DNA from: Candidatus Saccharimonadota bacterium
GTDB taxonomy: Bacteria; Patescibacteriota; Saccharimonadia; Saccharimonadales; Saccharimonadaceae
Assembly (NCBI GenBank): GCA_017404515.1
Contig: JAFRCG010000023.1
Location: 1-54,765, forward strand
Direction of reading: 5' to 3'
DNA: 54,765 nucleotides
Under the pieces are notes generated by a model. The model saw only the letters and a program-made list of their open reading frames with translations, did no database searches and was not told the DNA's origin. Below, piece after piece: positions 24,284 through 33,271 of the stretch. A program made the translations under genes and the position numbers. Numbering within the stretch: the stretch's first letter is position 1; each line of letters starts with the position of its first letter.

Positions 24284-25558
24284 ATGAAAATTGCAATCGC
24301 TTCCGATATCTACTACCCAATGACTAATGGCGTAGCGGTTTTTTCGCACAACCTAGCAAATGGCTTAGCCAAACGCGGACACGAAGTATTGGTGATTGCG
24401 CCAAGTTTTAATGGTAAATATCACATTACTAAGGATGCAGAAACTGGAGTAAAAACGGTACACCTAACATCTATGCGGTTTCCGTTTTATCCAGATCAAA
24501 TTAACAAAGTACCAGAGAAAAAGAAACTTTTTGGCAAGAGAATGCCAAGGTTAGCCTACAAGCATGGTATTTGGTGGAGCATAAATCCTTTTTCTGAAAT
24601 CAAAGAGATATTAGACAAGTTTCAGCCAGATGTGGTACATTTACAGACGGCGGAGACTATTGCCTTAGCAACGATGCGTTATGTGCGGAAAAATGATGTC
24701 CCTTTGGTATCAACTGGGCACGCGTACCCAGATAATGTTACAGGGCAATTTAAGTTCTTAAAGCCGGTAAAAAAGCCAGTGGATGCTGCGGTAAGGACCT
24801 ATATGGCAAGCTTTCTTAAGCACAGTGAATATGCTACTGTCCCTACGGAAATTGCGATTGATGGCTTAATACCAAAAAATCGTAAGAGATTTAATGTAAC
24901 AGTAGAGGCTCTATCAAACGGAATTGATTTGTCGCAATTTCGTCCAGGAAAACCAAGTAAAAAGATTTGTGAAAAATACAAAATTGAATTAGATCGACCA
25001 AGGGTAATTTATGTTGGTAGAGTAGACCCAGAAAAAAGTATTGGTGTGGTAGTGGAAGCCTTTTCCAAAATCTTACCAAAAATTCCAAAAGCAGAATTTT
25101 TGATAGTGGGTGACGGAATAGACAAAACTGATTTGGAAAGACAAGTAAAAGAACTAGGTATAGAGGAAAATGTACGCTTTTTGGGAAGAGTGATGCCGCC
25201 AGATTTGCAAGAATTGTATAGAACTGGTACAGTATTTGCCACTGCAAGTGAAACGGAAACTCAGGGTATAGTATTAATTGAGGCGGCGGCAACGGGTTTG
25301 CCTTTGATTGCGGTAGATGCCGGGGCTGTGCGCGAGCTATGCCAAAACAAGAAAAACGGTATTTTGTGCAAACCTGGGAATGTACAGGCAATCACTAGAG
25401 CGATGACAAAGATTTTAACTGATAAGAGATTGCAAAAACAATATGGAGATTATAGTCTAGAGATTGCTAAAAAACACGATATAAACTACACACTTTCTAG
25501 ATTTGAAAAAATTTACCAGATGGCAATTGAACTAAATAAAGAAGACGCAGCTATTTAG
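24284..25558 (+). CDS. GT4 glycosyltransferase
   Basis: A 424-residue GT-B enzyme: IASDIYYPMTNGVAVFSHNLA at the start, VVHLQTAET and STGHAYP in the acceptor half, then YVGRVDPEKSI, FLIVGDGIDKTDLE and ETETQGIVLIEAAATGLPLIA with E-x7-E in the donor half. Like its paralogue at 20985 it resembles glucosyl-diacylglycerol or mannosyl-lipid synthases. Its end overlaps the convergent hydrolase gene by 8 nt. Confidence 0.87.
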   Translation: MKIAIASDIYYPMTNGVAVFSHNLANGLAKRGHEVLVIAPSFNGKYHITKDAETGVKTVHLTSMRFPFYPDQINKVPEKKKLFGKRMPRLAYKHGIWWSINPFSEIKEILDKFQPDVVHLQTAETIALATMRYVRKNDVPLVSTGHAYPDNVTGQFKFLKPVKKPVDAAVRTYMASFLKHSEYATVPTEIAIDGLIPKNRKRFNVTVEALSNGIDLSQFRPGKPSKKICEKYKIELDRPRVIYVGRVDPEKSIGVVVEAFSKILPKIPKAEFLIVGDGIDKTDLERQVKELGIEENVRFLGRVMPPDLQELYRTGTVFATASETETQGIVLIEAAATGLPLIAVDAGAVRELCQNKKNGILCKPGNVQAITRAMTKILTDKRLQKQYGDYSLEIAKKHDINYTLSRFEKIYQMAIELNKEDAAI

Positions 25559-26273
25559 TATTAATGAATTTTTCGATAGCAGCGGCGGTTGCTTTGGGAT
25601 TTTCGTAGTTGACTAAGTGTCCGGCGTCTTTGATGAAAGTAATGGTGCCACCAAGCTTTTTAGAGGCGTTTTTAGTCCTTTCTTTGGGGACTAGGCGATC
25701 TTTTTCTCCGGCAATATAGTGGATATCTTTGCCAGCAAGATCAAAGTCTAAAATACTATAATTGGCGGAGAATTTGGCTGATTTGTAAGAATCTTTTTTG
25801 CTAGTGCTATCAGCACCGCCAATCATGGTTAAATCAATAGTCTTTTTGTATAGATCTTTATCTTTGGAAACAAAGAAATATTTGGTGGTAACATGGGAGA
25901 TGAGATGATTAGGAAGAACTGCAGAAAGTGGAGAGAGTGCCTTAAAGAAAGATGCCACTTTGACAGATATAGGTGAGATAAAAATGATTTTTTTGTTGAT
26001 AAGTTCTGGGTAATTTTCTGCTACGGCAGCAGCAACGATGGAACCCATGGAATGTCCAATAAGGATAGGGCTTTTAATGCCGTTAGACTTAATGTAATTA
26101 GCGATAAACTCGGCGTAAGTTTCTGGAGTGTAGCTTTTCATAGAATTACTACCGGCTGGGGGAATATCTGGGGCATAAATATTGTATTTGTCTCGATCAA
26201 AATATTTAATGACATCCTCTAGACCTAAGTGATTACCTCTGAATCCGTGAATGAATAATAAATTTTGTTTCAT
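25551..26273 (-). CDS. Alpha/beta hydrolase
   Basis: A 240-residue hydrolase with the oxyanion segment LLFIHGFRGN, the nucleophile elbow GHSMGS (Ser near 75), an acid residue in the AGEKDRLVP strand and the catalytic His in DAGHLVNYE. Substrate unknown. Its start overlaps the stop of the glutaredoxin-like gene (TAATG). Confidence 0.85.
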   Translation of the reverse strand: MKQNLLFIHGFRGNHLGLEDVIKYFDRDKYNIYAPDIPPAGSNSMKSYTPETYAEFIANYIKSNGIKSPILIGHSMGSIVAAAVAENYPELINKKIIFISPISVKVASFFKALSPLSAVLPNHLISHVTTKYFFVSKDKDLYKKTIDLTMIGGADSTSKKDSYKSAKFSANYSILDFDLAGKDIHYIAGEKDRLVPKERTKNASKKLGGTITFIKDAGHLVNYENPKATAAAIEKFINTK

Positions 26274-26482
26274 TAGAGTAATCCTTTGGATTTTAGGGCT
26301 TTTTTGATGGCTGGACGATCAAAGCCAATAATTTCTTCGTCGTCGATAACGGTAACTGGTACACTTTTTAGATTCATATTTTCGGCATTTATTTCTTGAT
26401 ATTTAACGCCTTTTTTGTCGAGCCAAGCCATCAGCGCATGGCAGTAGGGGCACCAGCTAGTAGAATAGACCTTGACTTTCAT
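26273..26482 (-). CDS. Glutaredoxin-like thiol protein
   Basis: A 69-residue thioredoxin-fold protein with the redox motif SWCPYCHAL (Cys11 and Cys14), the cis-Pro segment SVPVTVIDDEEIIGF, and length typical of NrdH/mycoredoxin-type glutaredoxins. It lies 1 nt after the Ctp protease and is coupled to the hydrolase. Confidence 0.9.
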   Translation of the reverse strand: MKVKVYSTSWCPYCHALMAWLDKKGVKYQEINAENMNLKSVPVTVIDDEEIIGFDRPAIKKALKSKGLL

Positions 26483-26483
26483 A

Positions 26484-27674
26484 CTAATACTCCAATGCGG
26501 CTTGCAATTGAGGATCTTTGCCGCTATTAATATCGGCGTAAGATCGCTCTACAACCTTGTCTGGCTCGATACCGGTTTTATTGATGGAATTACCCTTAGG
26601 AGTGTACCAATGATTGATAGTAACTTTGAGAATAGCGCCGCCAGAGAGATCGATTAGCTGCTGGACTACGCCTTTGCCATAGGTTTTTTCGCCGATGATG
26701 GTGGCTTTGCCGTAATCTTTGAGTGCGCCGGCGACAATTTCTGAGGCAGAAGCAGTAGCGCCATTAGTGAGGACAATAGTTTTCATGTCGGAGAGGATGG
26801 CTTGACCGTGGTTGGCGTAGATAGTTTCGTCGGCTAGGCGGGCGGATTTTTGAATAAGGACAGCTTCACTGTCTATCCAGAGAGATAGAAGATCCTTAGC
26901 AGCCGAAACATAGCCACCGCCATTGTCGCGCAGGTCGATGATGACCTTGTTGATTCCCTTGTCTTTGAACTCATTTGCAAAATTTTTGACGATTTGCCCG
27001 GTATCAGTATCAAATCTAGTGATATGGACAATAGCAGTATCGCCCTGATATTCTATATAGGCAGAAACATTGTTGATGTCTTCCCTGGTAAGGTTGAAAG
27101 TTTTTTCTTCGCCATCACGGATAATGGTGAGTTTTACGGAAGTGCCCTTCTCTCCACGGAGCTTGGTAGCAATATCGGTAGCTTCTTGCTGCCAAACTTC
27201 TTGGTCATTGATTTTGTAGATGATGTCTCCAGCGAGGATGCCGGCTTTGCTGGCAGGGTTGTCTGGAAGGGTTCTGACTATACGGACGTAATTGTCGCGA
27301 AGGGCAAGGACTACGCCGATGCCAGAGCCAACTTCGCCATGGAGAGATTTGGTGAATTCATTAGCTTCACTGCTGGTCATATATGAGGTATAAATATCTC
27401 CAACTGATTCAGCGATTCCCTTTTTGGCGCCTTCGATAGCGGAGTTTAGATCGACATTGCCATCGTATTTAGACACGAGAGTGTTATAGACCTCATTAAG
27501 AGAGCTCCAATCAACTGTACTACTAGTATTTTTGAATCCTAGATATGGTAAAAAGGTAGAGCTAAAAGTATTCCAGTTGAGGCCAACAAAAACTCCTAGT
27601 GCAAGTGTAATAAAACCACCAATAATGGCACTGCTTAATTTAACTCGTTTTTCCTTGTCTTCGCGTTTTACCAT
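26484..27674 (-). CDS. S41 carboxyl-terminal processing peptidase
   Basis: A 396-residue envelope protease with a membrane anchor (about residues 14-33), a PDZ domain (about 110-195, GSGIGVVLALRDNYVRIV and AGILAGDIIYKI), and the Ser-Lys dyad Ser309 (GATASASEI) and Lys334 (TYGKG), with the family's 25-residue spacing. CtpA/CtpB enzymes trim or degrade envelope proteins and often control peptidoglycan hydrolases, which fits the CHAP hydrolase gene directly upstream. Own leaderless promoter (TATAAT, 6 nt). Confidence 0.93.
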   Translation of the reverse strand: MVKREDKEKRVKLSSAIIGGFITLALGVFVGLNWNTFSSTFLPYLGFKNTSSTVDWSSLNEVYNTLVSKYDGNVDLNSAIEGAKKGIAESVGDIYTSYMTSSEANEFTKSLHGEVGSGIGVVLALRDNYVRIVRTLPDNPASKAGILAGDIIYKINDQEVWQQEATDIATKLRGEKGTSVKLTIIRDGEEKTFNLTREDINNVSAYIEYQGDTAIVHITRFDTDTGQIVKNFANEFKDKGINKVIIDLRDNGGGYVSAAKDLLSLWIDSEAVLIQKSARLADETIYANHGQAILSDMKTIVLTNGATASASEIVAGALKDYGKATIIGEKTYGKGVVQQLIDLSGGAILKVTINHWYTPKGNSINKTGIEPDKVVERSYADINSGKDPQLQAALEY

Positions 27675-27680
27675 TATCTA

Positions 27681-27689
27681 ATTATAACA
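27681..27689 (-). promoter_or_regulatory. Leaderless -10 of the S41 peptidase gene
   Basis: TG-T-TATAAT, 6 nt before ATG; lies between the CHAP gene stop and this start. Confidence 0.65.
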
Positions 27690-27692
27690 GAT

Positions 27693-28853
27693 TTAATGGT
27701 AGTTATCTAGATGTATGTATGATAAGCCAGATGGATTAGTAACTACGCCGGTAGAAAATGCATATGGATACCAGTTGTATTCTGAAATATTGAGAGTACC
27801 ATCTGGATTGACAGATTCTACCCACATAACATGTCCGTAACCACCGTAACCGCTAACGGCAACAGTATTGGCGGCTGGAGTATTGTCTACCCAGATGCCG
27901 CTATATCTTTGTGCAGAAGAGGCCCACATGTTGGCGTTACCCCAACTCTCAGCACGGACTCTGCCGTGAGTATATTCGTAAACTTTCCATCCGGCATAGT
28001 CGACACATTGACAGTATAGTCCGCCATAGCCACCAGATTTCCAGTTAATGACTGCCCATTGTCCAAGTCCTTCATAAAGACAGCCATTACGCCATGGGTA
28101 TGAGTCGTAGCCAGAGGTAGAGCGTGGACCACCAATATTACCAGAAGATTGAACTTGAGTACGCACCCATTCAACTTGAGCCAGCATTTCTTGATGTGCA
28201 GCTTCGGCATCAGCAGTAAAGGCGGCGGCGTTTTCACGATATTTAGTTGCGATTTCGTTTTGTTCGGCACGTTTTTCGGCTACAGCGGCTTTTTGACCTT
28301 CTTGTTCGATGATCAATCTTTCAACATCGGCTTTTTCGTTTTCTAAGTCAGCTTTTAGTTCCTTAATAGCTTCAATGCCAGCAGAAATTTGCGATTTGAT
28401 GGTTTCATTTCTAGCTTGTTTTTCAGCGTAATCAGAAAGTGTATTAGACCCTGCCAAGATAGAAATAGGATTGCTGCTATTATCAAAATGCATTTGTACA
28501 AGAAGACTAGCAAGACCTGATTGTTGGGTATCAAGTTTTTCTTCGGTCTCTTTGATTTGCTGTTTAAGGTCATTAACCATTGCTACGGAAGTTTCAATAT
28601 TTGCTTCAATAGCAGAAATCTCAACATTCAATTTTTCAATTTCACCCTCTACGGTAAGAGCTTCGTTAGTAGCTTCATTGGCTTTTTGACGCAGTTGATT
28701 TTCTTTTTCTTGAGCAGCTTTACACTCTTCGCTACGACAGATAGAATAGTCGGCATAAGCAGAGTCTTTAGGAATAAAAACCAAGGATACTAAAAGTGCA
28801 GGAATTGTTAGCAGGATAAAAAATCTTTTTATTTTAGTGTTGAGAGCTTTCAT
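27693..28853 (-). CDS. Secreted coiled-coil CHAP peptidoglycan hydrolase (PcsB-like)
   Basis: A 386-residue exported hydrolase with a signal peptide (cleavage after SAYA, near residue 34), a long coiled coil (about 40-230) and a CHAP domain (about 250-386). Catalytic Cys283 lies in CVDYAGW and His341 in YGHVMWVE; the domain is Trp/Tyr/Gly-rich. The coiled-coil plus CHAP layout and the position after ftsX match PcsB of streptococci, where FtsEX activates the hydrolase at the septum. I infer the same circuit here. Confidence 0.9.
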   Translation of the reverse strand: MKALNTKIKRFFILLTIPALLVSLVFIPKDSAYADYSICRSEECKAAQEKENQLRQKANEATNEALTVEGEIEKLNVEISAIEANIETSVAMVNDLKQQIKETEEKLDTQQSGLASLLVQMHFDNSSNPISILAGSNTLSDYAEKQARNETIKSQISAGIEAIKELKADLENEKADVERLIIEQEGQKAAVAEKRAEQNEIATKYRENAAAFTADAEAAHQEMLAQVEWVRTQVQSSGNIGGPRSTSGYDSYPWRNGCLYEGLGQWAVINWKSGGYGGLYCQCVDYAGWKVYEYTHGRVRAESWGNANMWASSAQRYSGIWVDNTPAANTVAVSGYGGYGHVMWVESVNPDGTLNISEYNWYPYAFSTGVVTNPSGLSYIHLDNYH

Positions 28854-28898
28854 AAGCTCATAATAGCATAAGCGGAATGATTTGTAAAGCCCTTTAGA

Positions 28899-29936
28899 TT
28901 ACTTTCTGTGTTTGCGACTACCTCTATTGCCGCGAAGATATTTGCGAATGGCAAGTGAGGATGAGAATGTACCAATAAGAATACCAATAATGATAGTGAT
29001 GAAGTAGACGACTACTAGCCAATTAGTTTCTAATATATTGCTGATAGCCGATACATTAATACCGTAATTTTCTAGATGCGGAGACAAGATATGAAAGCCA
29101 ACATAGCTTAAGGTGGCGGCAATAATACCAGAAATAACACCACAAATTTGGGCTTCAATAAGGAATGGTCCGCGAATGAAACTATTGTCGGCTCCAACTA
29201 GCTTCATCATGTAAATTTCTTCACGACGAGAGAAGATAGCCATACGAATAGTATTAAAGATAACGAGAATGGAGATTGCGACAAATACTATTGATAGAAT
29301 AATGCCGCCATTTCTGGCAATGTTTGCCCAGTTGGTAATAGTTTCAATTTCGGCGCGATTGACATCGTAAGTAGGTGGTTTGTCTTGGTCAATATTAGTG
29401 ATAAACATGCGATCTGTAGTGACGATTTTCTCGATACTATCAAGATTGTCGATGTCATAGACTTTGATGCGCATAGTGGATTGCATGGTAGAAATCATCA
29501 GCTCGCGCATGGCAGGGTCGTCTAGAGCGGACATTAGGGATTCATCATCGGCATTATCTCTCAAAAAAGCATCGTATTCTTCTTCGGAGGTGGATACCTC
29601 TACACTTTTGATGTTTTCATCATTACTCATAGTGCTAGCCATTTGGCCTAGGGTAGTCATGGATGTGCCTGGCTTGAAATAGATAGTAATATCGATTTTT
29701 TCACGCATGGTATCAGCCGTGGAGGACAGAATAGCACTAGCTAGAATAGTAGTAAACAAGATAATGAGGGTGATAGTCATAACTAAAGTAGAGGCAATAG
29801 ATAGCCAGATATTACGAGCAAAACCAATAGCCCCATACCTCAAGATGCGTGAGCCACTACGGAGCCTATGGACGCTGCCATTTTTGCTCATGGTTTTGAG
29901 ATTTTTCTTGGTGGACTTTTCTTGAGCGTTAGCCAT
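28899..29936 (-). CDS. ftsX: Cell-division protein FtsX
   Basis: The membrane half of FtsEX, 345 residues. A basic cytoplasmic N terminus is followed by helix 1 (about 45-70), a large outer loop (about 70-215) that should contact the hydrolase, and helices 2-4 (about 216-240, 265-290 and 305-328) with FSRREEIYMMKLVGA between 2 and 3, typical of FtsX. Start overlaps the ftsE stop by 1 nt. Confidence 0.93.
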   Translation of the reverse strand: MANAQEKSTKKNLKTMSKNGSVHRLRSGSRILRYGAIGFARNIWLSIASTLVMTITLIILFTTILASAILSSTADTMREKIDITIYFKPGTSMTTLGQMASTMSNDENIKSVEVSTSEEEYDAFLRDNADDESLMSALDDPAMRELMISTMQSTMRIKVYDIDNLDSIEKIVTTDRMFITNIDQDKPPTYDVNRAEIETITNWANIARNGGIILSIVFVAISILVIFNTIRMAIFSRREEIYMMKLVGADNSFIRGPFLIEAQICGVISGIIAATLSYVGFHILSPHLENYGINVSAISNILETNWLVVVYFITIIIGILIGTFSSSLAIRKYLRGNRGSRKHRK

Positions 29937-30880
29937 TATACTACCCTCCTTGAGCGATAACGACGCGGATCACGAACATTAGTAGGCGTAGTAGCTGGGC
30001 GAGCGGAACGACGGCGTGGAATACTGGAGCTAGGAGAAAGTGTAGCTGCTGATGTCTGTACTGCAGCAGCTTCTTTTTTGATTGGTCTGGCTGCTGGTGC
30101 GACCGGCGCAGATGCTGGTGATACTGGAGGTGCTGGAGCAAAGCTGGCAGTACGAATAATGCGTTGAGCTGGCCTTTGGATAGTCTTAGCGCCATCTAGA
30201 CGATAAATGCCATGATTTTTCTGGTCGGCGACGATTTTGCCATCTTTGAGGGTGACTACGCGTTTTTGGAGATTATTAACGATGTTTTCATCATGAGTGG
30301 TAACTAGTAAAGTGGTGCCAAAATCATTAATTTTTTGGAGTAAATCAATAATTTCTGCGCGAGTGAGTTTGTCTAGGTTGCCAGTAGGCTCGTCGGCGAT
30401 GAGAATTTTTGGCTGTCTAGCTACAGAGCGAGCAATAGATACACGTTGCTGTTCCCCACCAGAGAGATGTCTAGGAAACTTCTTGGCTTTATCAGAAAGA
30501 CCAACTAGCTCTAGAACTTTTGGTACAGTCTTGTTGATTTCGTGATTGCTCATGCCGGCAATTTCTAGTGCAAAAGCGACATTCTCAAAAACGGTGCGTC
30601 CAGGTAAAAGCTTAAAATCCTGAAAAACTACACCTAGGCGACGACGGTAATGTGGAATATAGCGTTTTTTGACATAGTCTAGATCAATACCGCCGATAAT
30701 AATTTTGCCAGAGTCTGGTATTTCCTCTTTGGTAATCATTTTCATGAGAGTAGATTTGCCGGCACCGGATTTTCCCACTAAGAAAACAAATTCATTAGGC
30801 TCAATATGGAGGGAGACATGATCAAGTGCTGGTCGAGAATCGCCAGGATAGATTTTGGTTACTTGATCAAGTAAAATCAT
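29936..30880 (-). CDS. ftsE: Cell-division ATPase FtsE with C-terminal extension
   Basis: ABC-type ATPase that works with FtsX. Walker A GKSGAGKST (about 37-45), signature LSGGEQQRVSIARS, Walker B ILIADEPTGNLD and the H-loop VTTHD are intact. About 85 residues beyond the usual end (around 225) are rich in Pro, Ala and Arg (PAPPVSPASAPVAPAARP), which FtsE proteins normally lack; they may be a flexible partner-binding tail. It has its own -10 (TGC-TATATT, 6 nt before ATG) although prfB lies just upstream. Confidence 0.93.
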   Translation of the reverse strand: MILLDQVTKIYPGDSRPALDHVSLHIEPNEFVFLVGKSGAGKSTLMKMITKEEIPDSGKIIIGGIDLDYVKKRYIPHYRRRLGVVFQDFKLLPGRTVFENVAFALEIAGMSNHEINKTVPKVLELVGLSDKAKKFPRHLSGGEQQRVSIARSVARQPKILIADEPTGNLDKLTRAEIIDLLQKINDFGTTLLVTTHDENIVNNLQKRVVTLKDGKIVADQKNHGIYRLDGAKTIQRPAQRIIRTASFAPAPPVSPASAPVAPAARPIKKEAAAVQTSAATLSPSSSIPRRRSARPATTPTNVRDPRRYRSRRVV

Positions 30881-30886
30881 AATATA

Positions 30887-30895
30887 AATATAGCA
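30887..30895 (-). promoter_or_regulatory. Leaderless -10 of ftsE
   Basis: TG-C-TATATT, 6 nt before ATG. Confidence 0.5.
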
Positions 30896-30927
30896 TAAGC
30901 TAAAAACAAGTGCAAGTATAGGGCCAG

Positions 30928-32004
30928 TTACTTGAGCTGATAGTCTAGGAAGGCGTTGATAAAGCCTTCGATTTTACCATCTAAAACTGCATCAACATCA
31001 GTTTCTTCGTATTTAGTACGGGTATCTTTGACTAATTTATAGGGTTGCATGACATAGTTTCTGATTTGCTGTCCCCAACTGGCGGATTCGCCGGCGCGTA
31101 GATTGTTAATACTTTCTGCTTGCTGCTCGAGCTGCATTTGGACTAATTTGCCGCGCAAAATTTCCATAGCTTTTTCTTTGTTTTGGAGCTGTGAGCGTTC
31201 GTTTTGGATGGTGACTACGGTATTGGTAGGAAGATGAGTAATGCGAATTGCAGAATTGGTAGTATTAACACTTTGGCCGCCATGCCCACCGGAATGAAAA
31301 GTATCAATGCGTAGATCCTTGTCATCGATTTTGACTTCATCATTTGCTTTGATAATTGGCAAAACTTCCACAAGCGAGAAGGAAGTTTGGCGAAGATTGT
31401 CAGCGTTAAATGGGCTAAGTCGGACTAAGCGATGTGTGCCATGTTCGCTTTTGAGATGACCATAAGTATCAATTCCAGAAATTTCATAAACAGCGGTTTT
31501 GATGCCAGCTTCTTCACCGGCAACGCGTTCCAAAAGTGAGTAAGAAAAATTATTTTTTTCGCAAAAACGCAGGTACATACGCTCCAACATACCAGCCCAA
31601 TCCATAGCTTCGGTACCACCAGCTCCTGCCGTGATACGCAAAATGGCGTTGTTATGATCGTATGGTCCAGTAAATTTGAGGGATTCTTTGAGACGATCTA
31701 GAGTTTGTTCTAGGGCAGAAATTTGCTCACTGATTTCTGCATCCAAATCTTCTTCTCCTAGCTCTAGCAATTCGGAAATATCGGAAATTTGGACTTTTAA
31801 AACTTGCCAAGGTTCCAAGGCATTTTTTAGGTGTGAAAGTTGCTCATTTTTTTCACGGGCAGACTCAGGATTTTTCCAAATTTCTGGATTAGCAACTTCA
31901 GCTTCAAGTTTTTTTAACTCCGATAATTTTTCGTCGATTTTTAATTTGTTATAGCTGTCGTCAAAAAGTTTTTTGATCTCTTCAAGGTGCTTCTTATTTT
32001 GCAT
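30928..32004 (-). CDS. prfB: Peptide chain release factor 2
   Basis: A 358-residue class I release factor with GGHGGQSVNTT (GGQ loop) and the anticodon-like tripeptide SPF (VRLSPFNAD), which reads UAA and UGA. The frame is continuous from its ATG: the programmed +1 frameshift found near codon 25 in many prfB genes is absent. It overlaps the murL stop by 11 nt. Its presence implies UGA is a stop here, although UGA is hardly used in this window. Confidence 0.94.
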   Translation of the reverse strand: MQNKKHLEEIKKLFDDSYNKLKIDEKLSELKKLEAEVANPEIWKNPESAREKNEQLSHLKNALEPWQVLKVQISDISELLELGEEDLDAEISEQISALEQTLDRLKESLKFTGPYDHNNAILRITAGAGGTEAMDWAGMLERMYLRFCEKNNFSYSLLERVAGEEAGIKTAVYEISGIDTYGHLKSEHGTHRLVRLSPFNADNLRQTSFSLVEVLPIIKANDEVKIDDKDLRIDTFHSGGHGGQSVNTTNSAIRITHLPTNTVVTIQNERSQLQNKEKAMEILRGKLVQMQLEQQAESINNLRAGESASWGQQIRNYVMQPYKLVKDTRTKYEETDVDAVLDGKIEGFINAFLDYQLK

Positions 32005-33271
32005 AATTTAGCTCCAAAAGATTTTGCGCAGGATACTCTTTGCGGTAGTCAAAGGTTGAGGCCGGGATGTCAAACGGGAGATTTTTGTAGCCTGGTTTTT
32101 TCATATGGTAGGCGGCGCGTAACTCGTCGATTTCCCCTACACACTCAAATGGTTTCATGATACCATCAAGGCCAAGTAGGCCTTTGAAGTCATCGGCAAG
32201 TTCTGGTTTTTCAAATAATGATTCTTGGTTTTCAAAAATAGAGTCTAATTCTGCCGGTTCTAGAAACGGTGCAAAAAGAAGATAGGAATTGGCACATTTA
32301 GCGCATAGTCCACACCAAGAAAGCTTGGAATTATCGTTTCCCTGCTTGTAGTTTGCAACATTGCAGGAGCTAAATTGGTGTCCGTACTCCGCCCAGCAAT
32401 TTTTGACAAAAAGTTCGGCAATTTTGAGTTCTGAAAATTGACGGATAGGTGAGCCAATTTTGATATTTTTGGAGATGTAGCGTCTGGTGTAGTCTGCAAA
32501 AAGCTGTTCTGCCTCCCAAGTTTTACTCCATTGATGGTTGACTAGCAGATCGCCGATAAAGGCATGCGGCTCTGCACCTTCGTGACCAATAGAAGTAAGG
32601 ATGATGCTGTCGCCATTCAAAATAGCTTGGACTAGTAAGATAGCCATATTAATATAGGTAATTGGTACATGTCCATTTAATCCATTGGCTTTTTGAAGAT
32701 TTTTGGTATCGATTTTGCGGATGATAATTTGTAGCTTTTGGGCGCCGATATGATCCAAGATTTTAGGGTAATTATTGGTACTAGAAATCATGGCGCCAGT
32801 CCAAGAGAGTTGGTTGTTTTGTAATATTTTGGAGACTAGCAGAGAGTCTTTGCCGCCAGATTCTCCGGCAAGGATGCCTTGGGCATGATAGTAGTCCTCA
32901 TTTTCTGATAAAGTATTGTCTGGCGTAGAGCTTTGGAAATGGGCTAAGTTGTCTCTAGTAAGATCATTTTCGTAAGCAAATTGTGACAAGCCCTCTTGAT
33001 ATACTTTATTAAAGAAATTAGCCTGCCAACTATCTAGTGCATAGCTTGAGGTTACCTGGCTTGTAGGGTGAGATTTGTAGTAAGAAACGCCAATAATAAT
33101 GTGGGCAAGATCTAGCGCACGGTCTAGAGTTTTGGCGTTTTGCCCTAAAAAGTCAAAATCGGTTTTTGTAAATTTGATGGTTTCTTGATATTCAATACTG
33201 TTGATATCGCGATAGTAAAAATGCGCTGTGAAAGTTTCCTGATCAAATTTGTGATTTAAAAATTCAAACAT
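31994..33271 (-). CDS. murL: UDP-MurNAc-L-Ala-L-Glu epimerase MurL
   Basis: A 425-residue ATP-using enzyme that converts the L-Glu of UDP-MurNAc-L-Ala-L-Glu to D-Glu. It has the PP-loop AGESGGKDSLLV (about 132-143), NGHVPITYINMA, SIGHEGAEPH, and the C-terminal signature WCGLCAKCANSYLLFAPFL followed by KPFECVGEIDELRAA, all as I recall from MurL of Xanthomonas. It is coupled (TAATG) to a MurD gene, the known partner arrangement. The older annotation of such proteins is endonuclease-like or hypothetical. Confidence 0.8.
   Translation of the reverse strand: MFEFLNHKFDQETFTAHFYYRDINSIEYQETIKFTKTDFDFLGQNAKTLDRALDLAHIIIGVSYYKSHPTSQVTSSYALDSWQANFFNKVYQEGLSQFAYENDLTRDNLAHFQSSTPDNTLSENEDYYHAQGILAGESGGKDSLLVSKILQNNQLSWTGAMISSTNNYPKILDHIGAQKLQIIIRKIDTKNLQKANGLNGHVPITYINMAILLVQAILNGDSIILTSIGHEGAEPHAFIGDLLVNHQWSKTWEAEQLFADYTRRYISKNIKIGSPIRQFSELKIAELFVKNCWAEYGHQFSSCNVANYKQGNDNSKLSWCGLCAKCANSYLLFAPFLEPAELDSIFENQESLFEKPELADDFKGLLGLDGIMKPFECVGEIDELRAAYHMKKPGYKNLPFDIPASTFDYRKEYPAQNLLELNYAK

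Noticed and set aside
30928-32004. Programmed frameshift in prfB
   Set aside because: The frame is continuous from ATG to stop with the usual N-terminal sequence; no in-frame UGA near codon 25.
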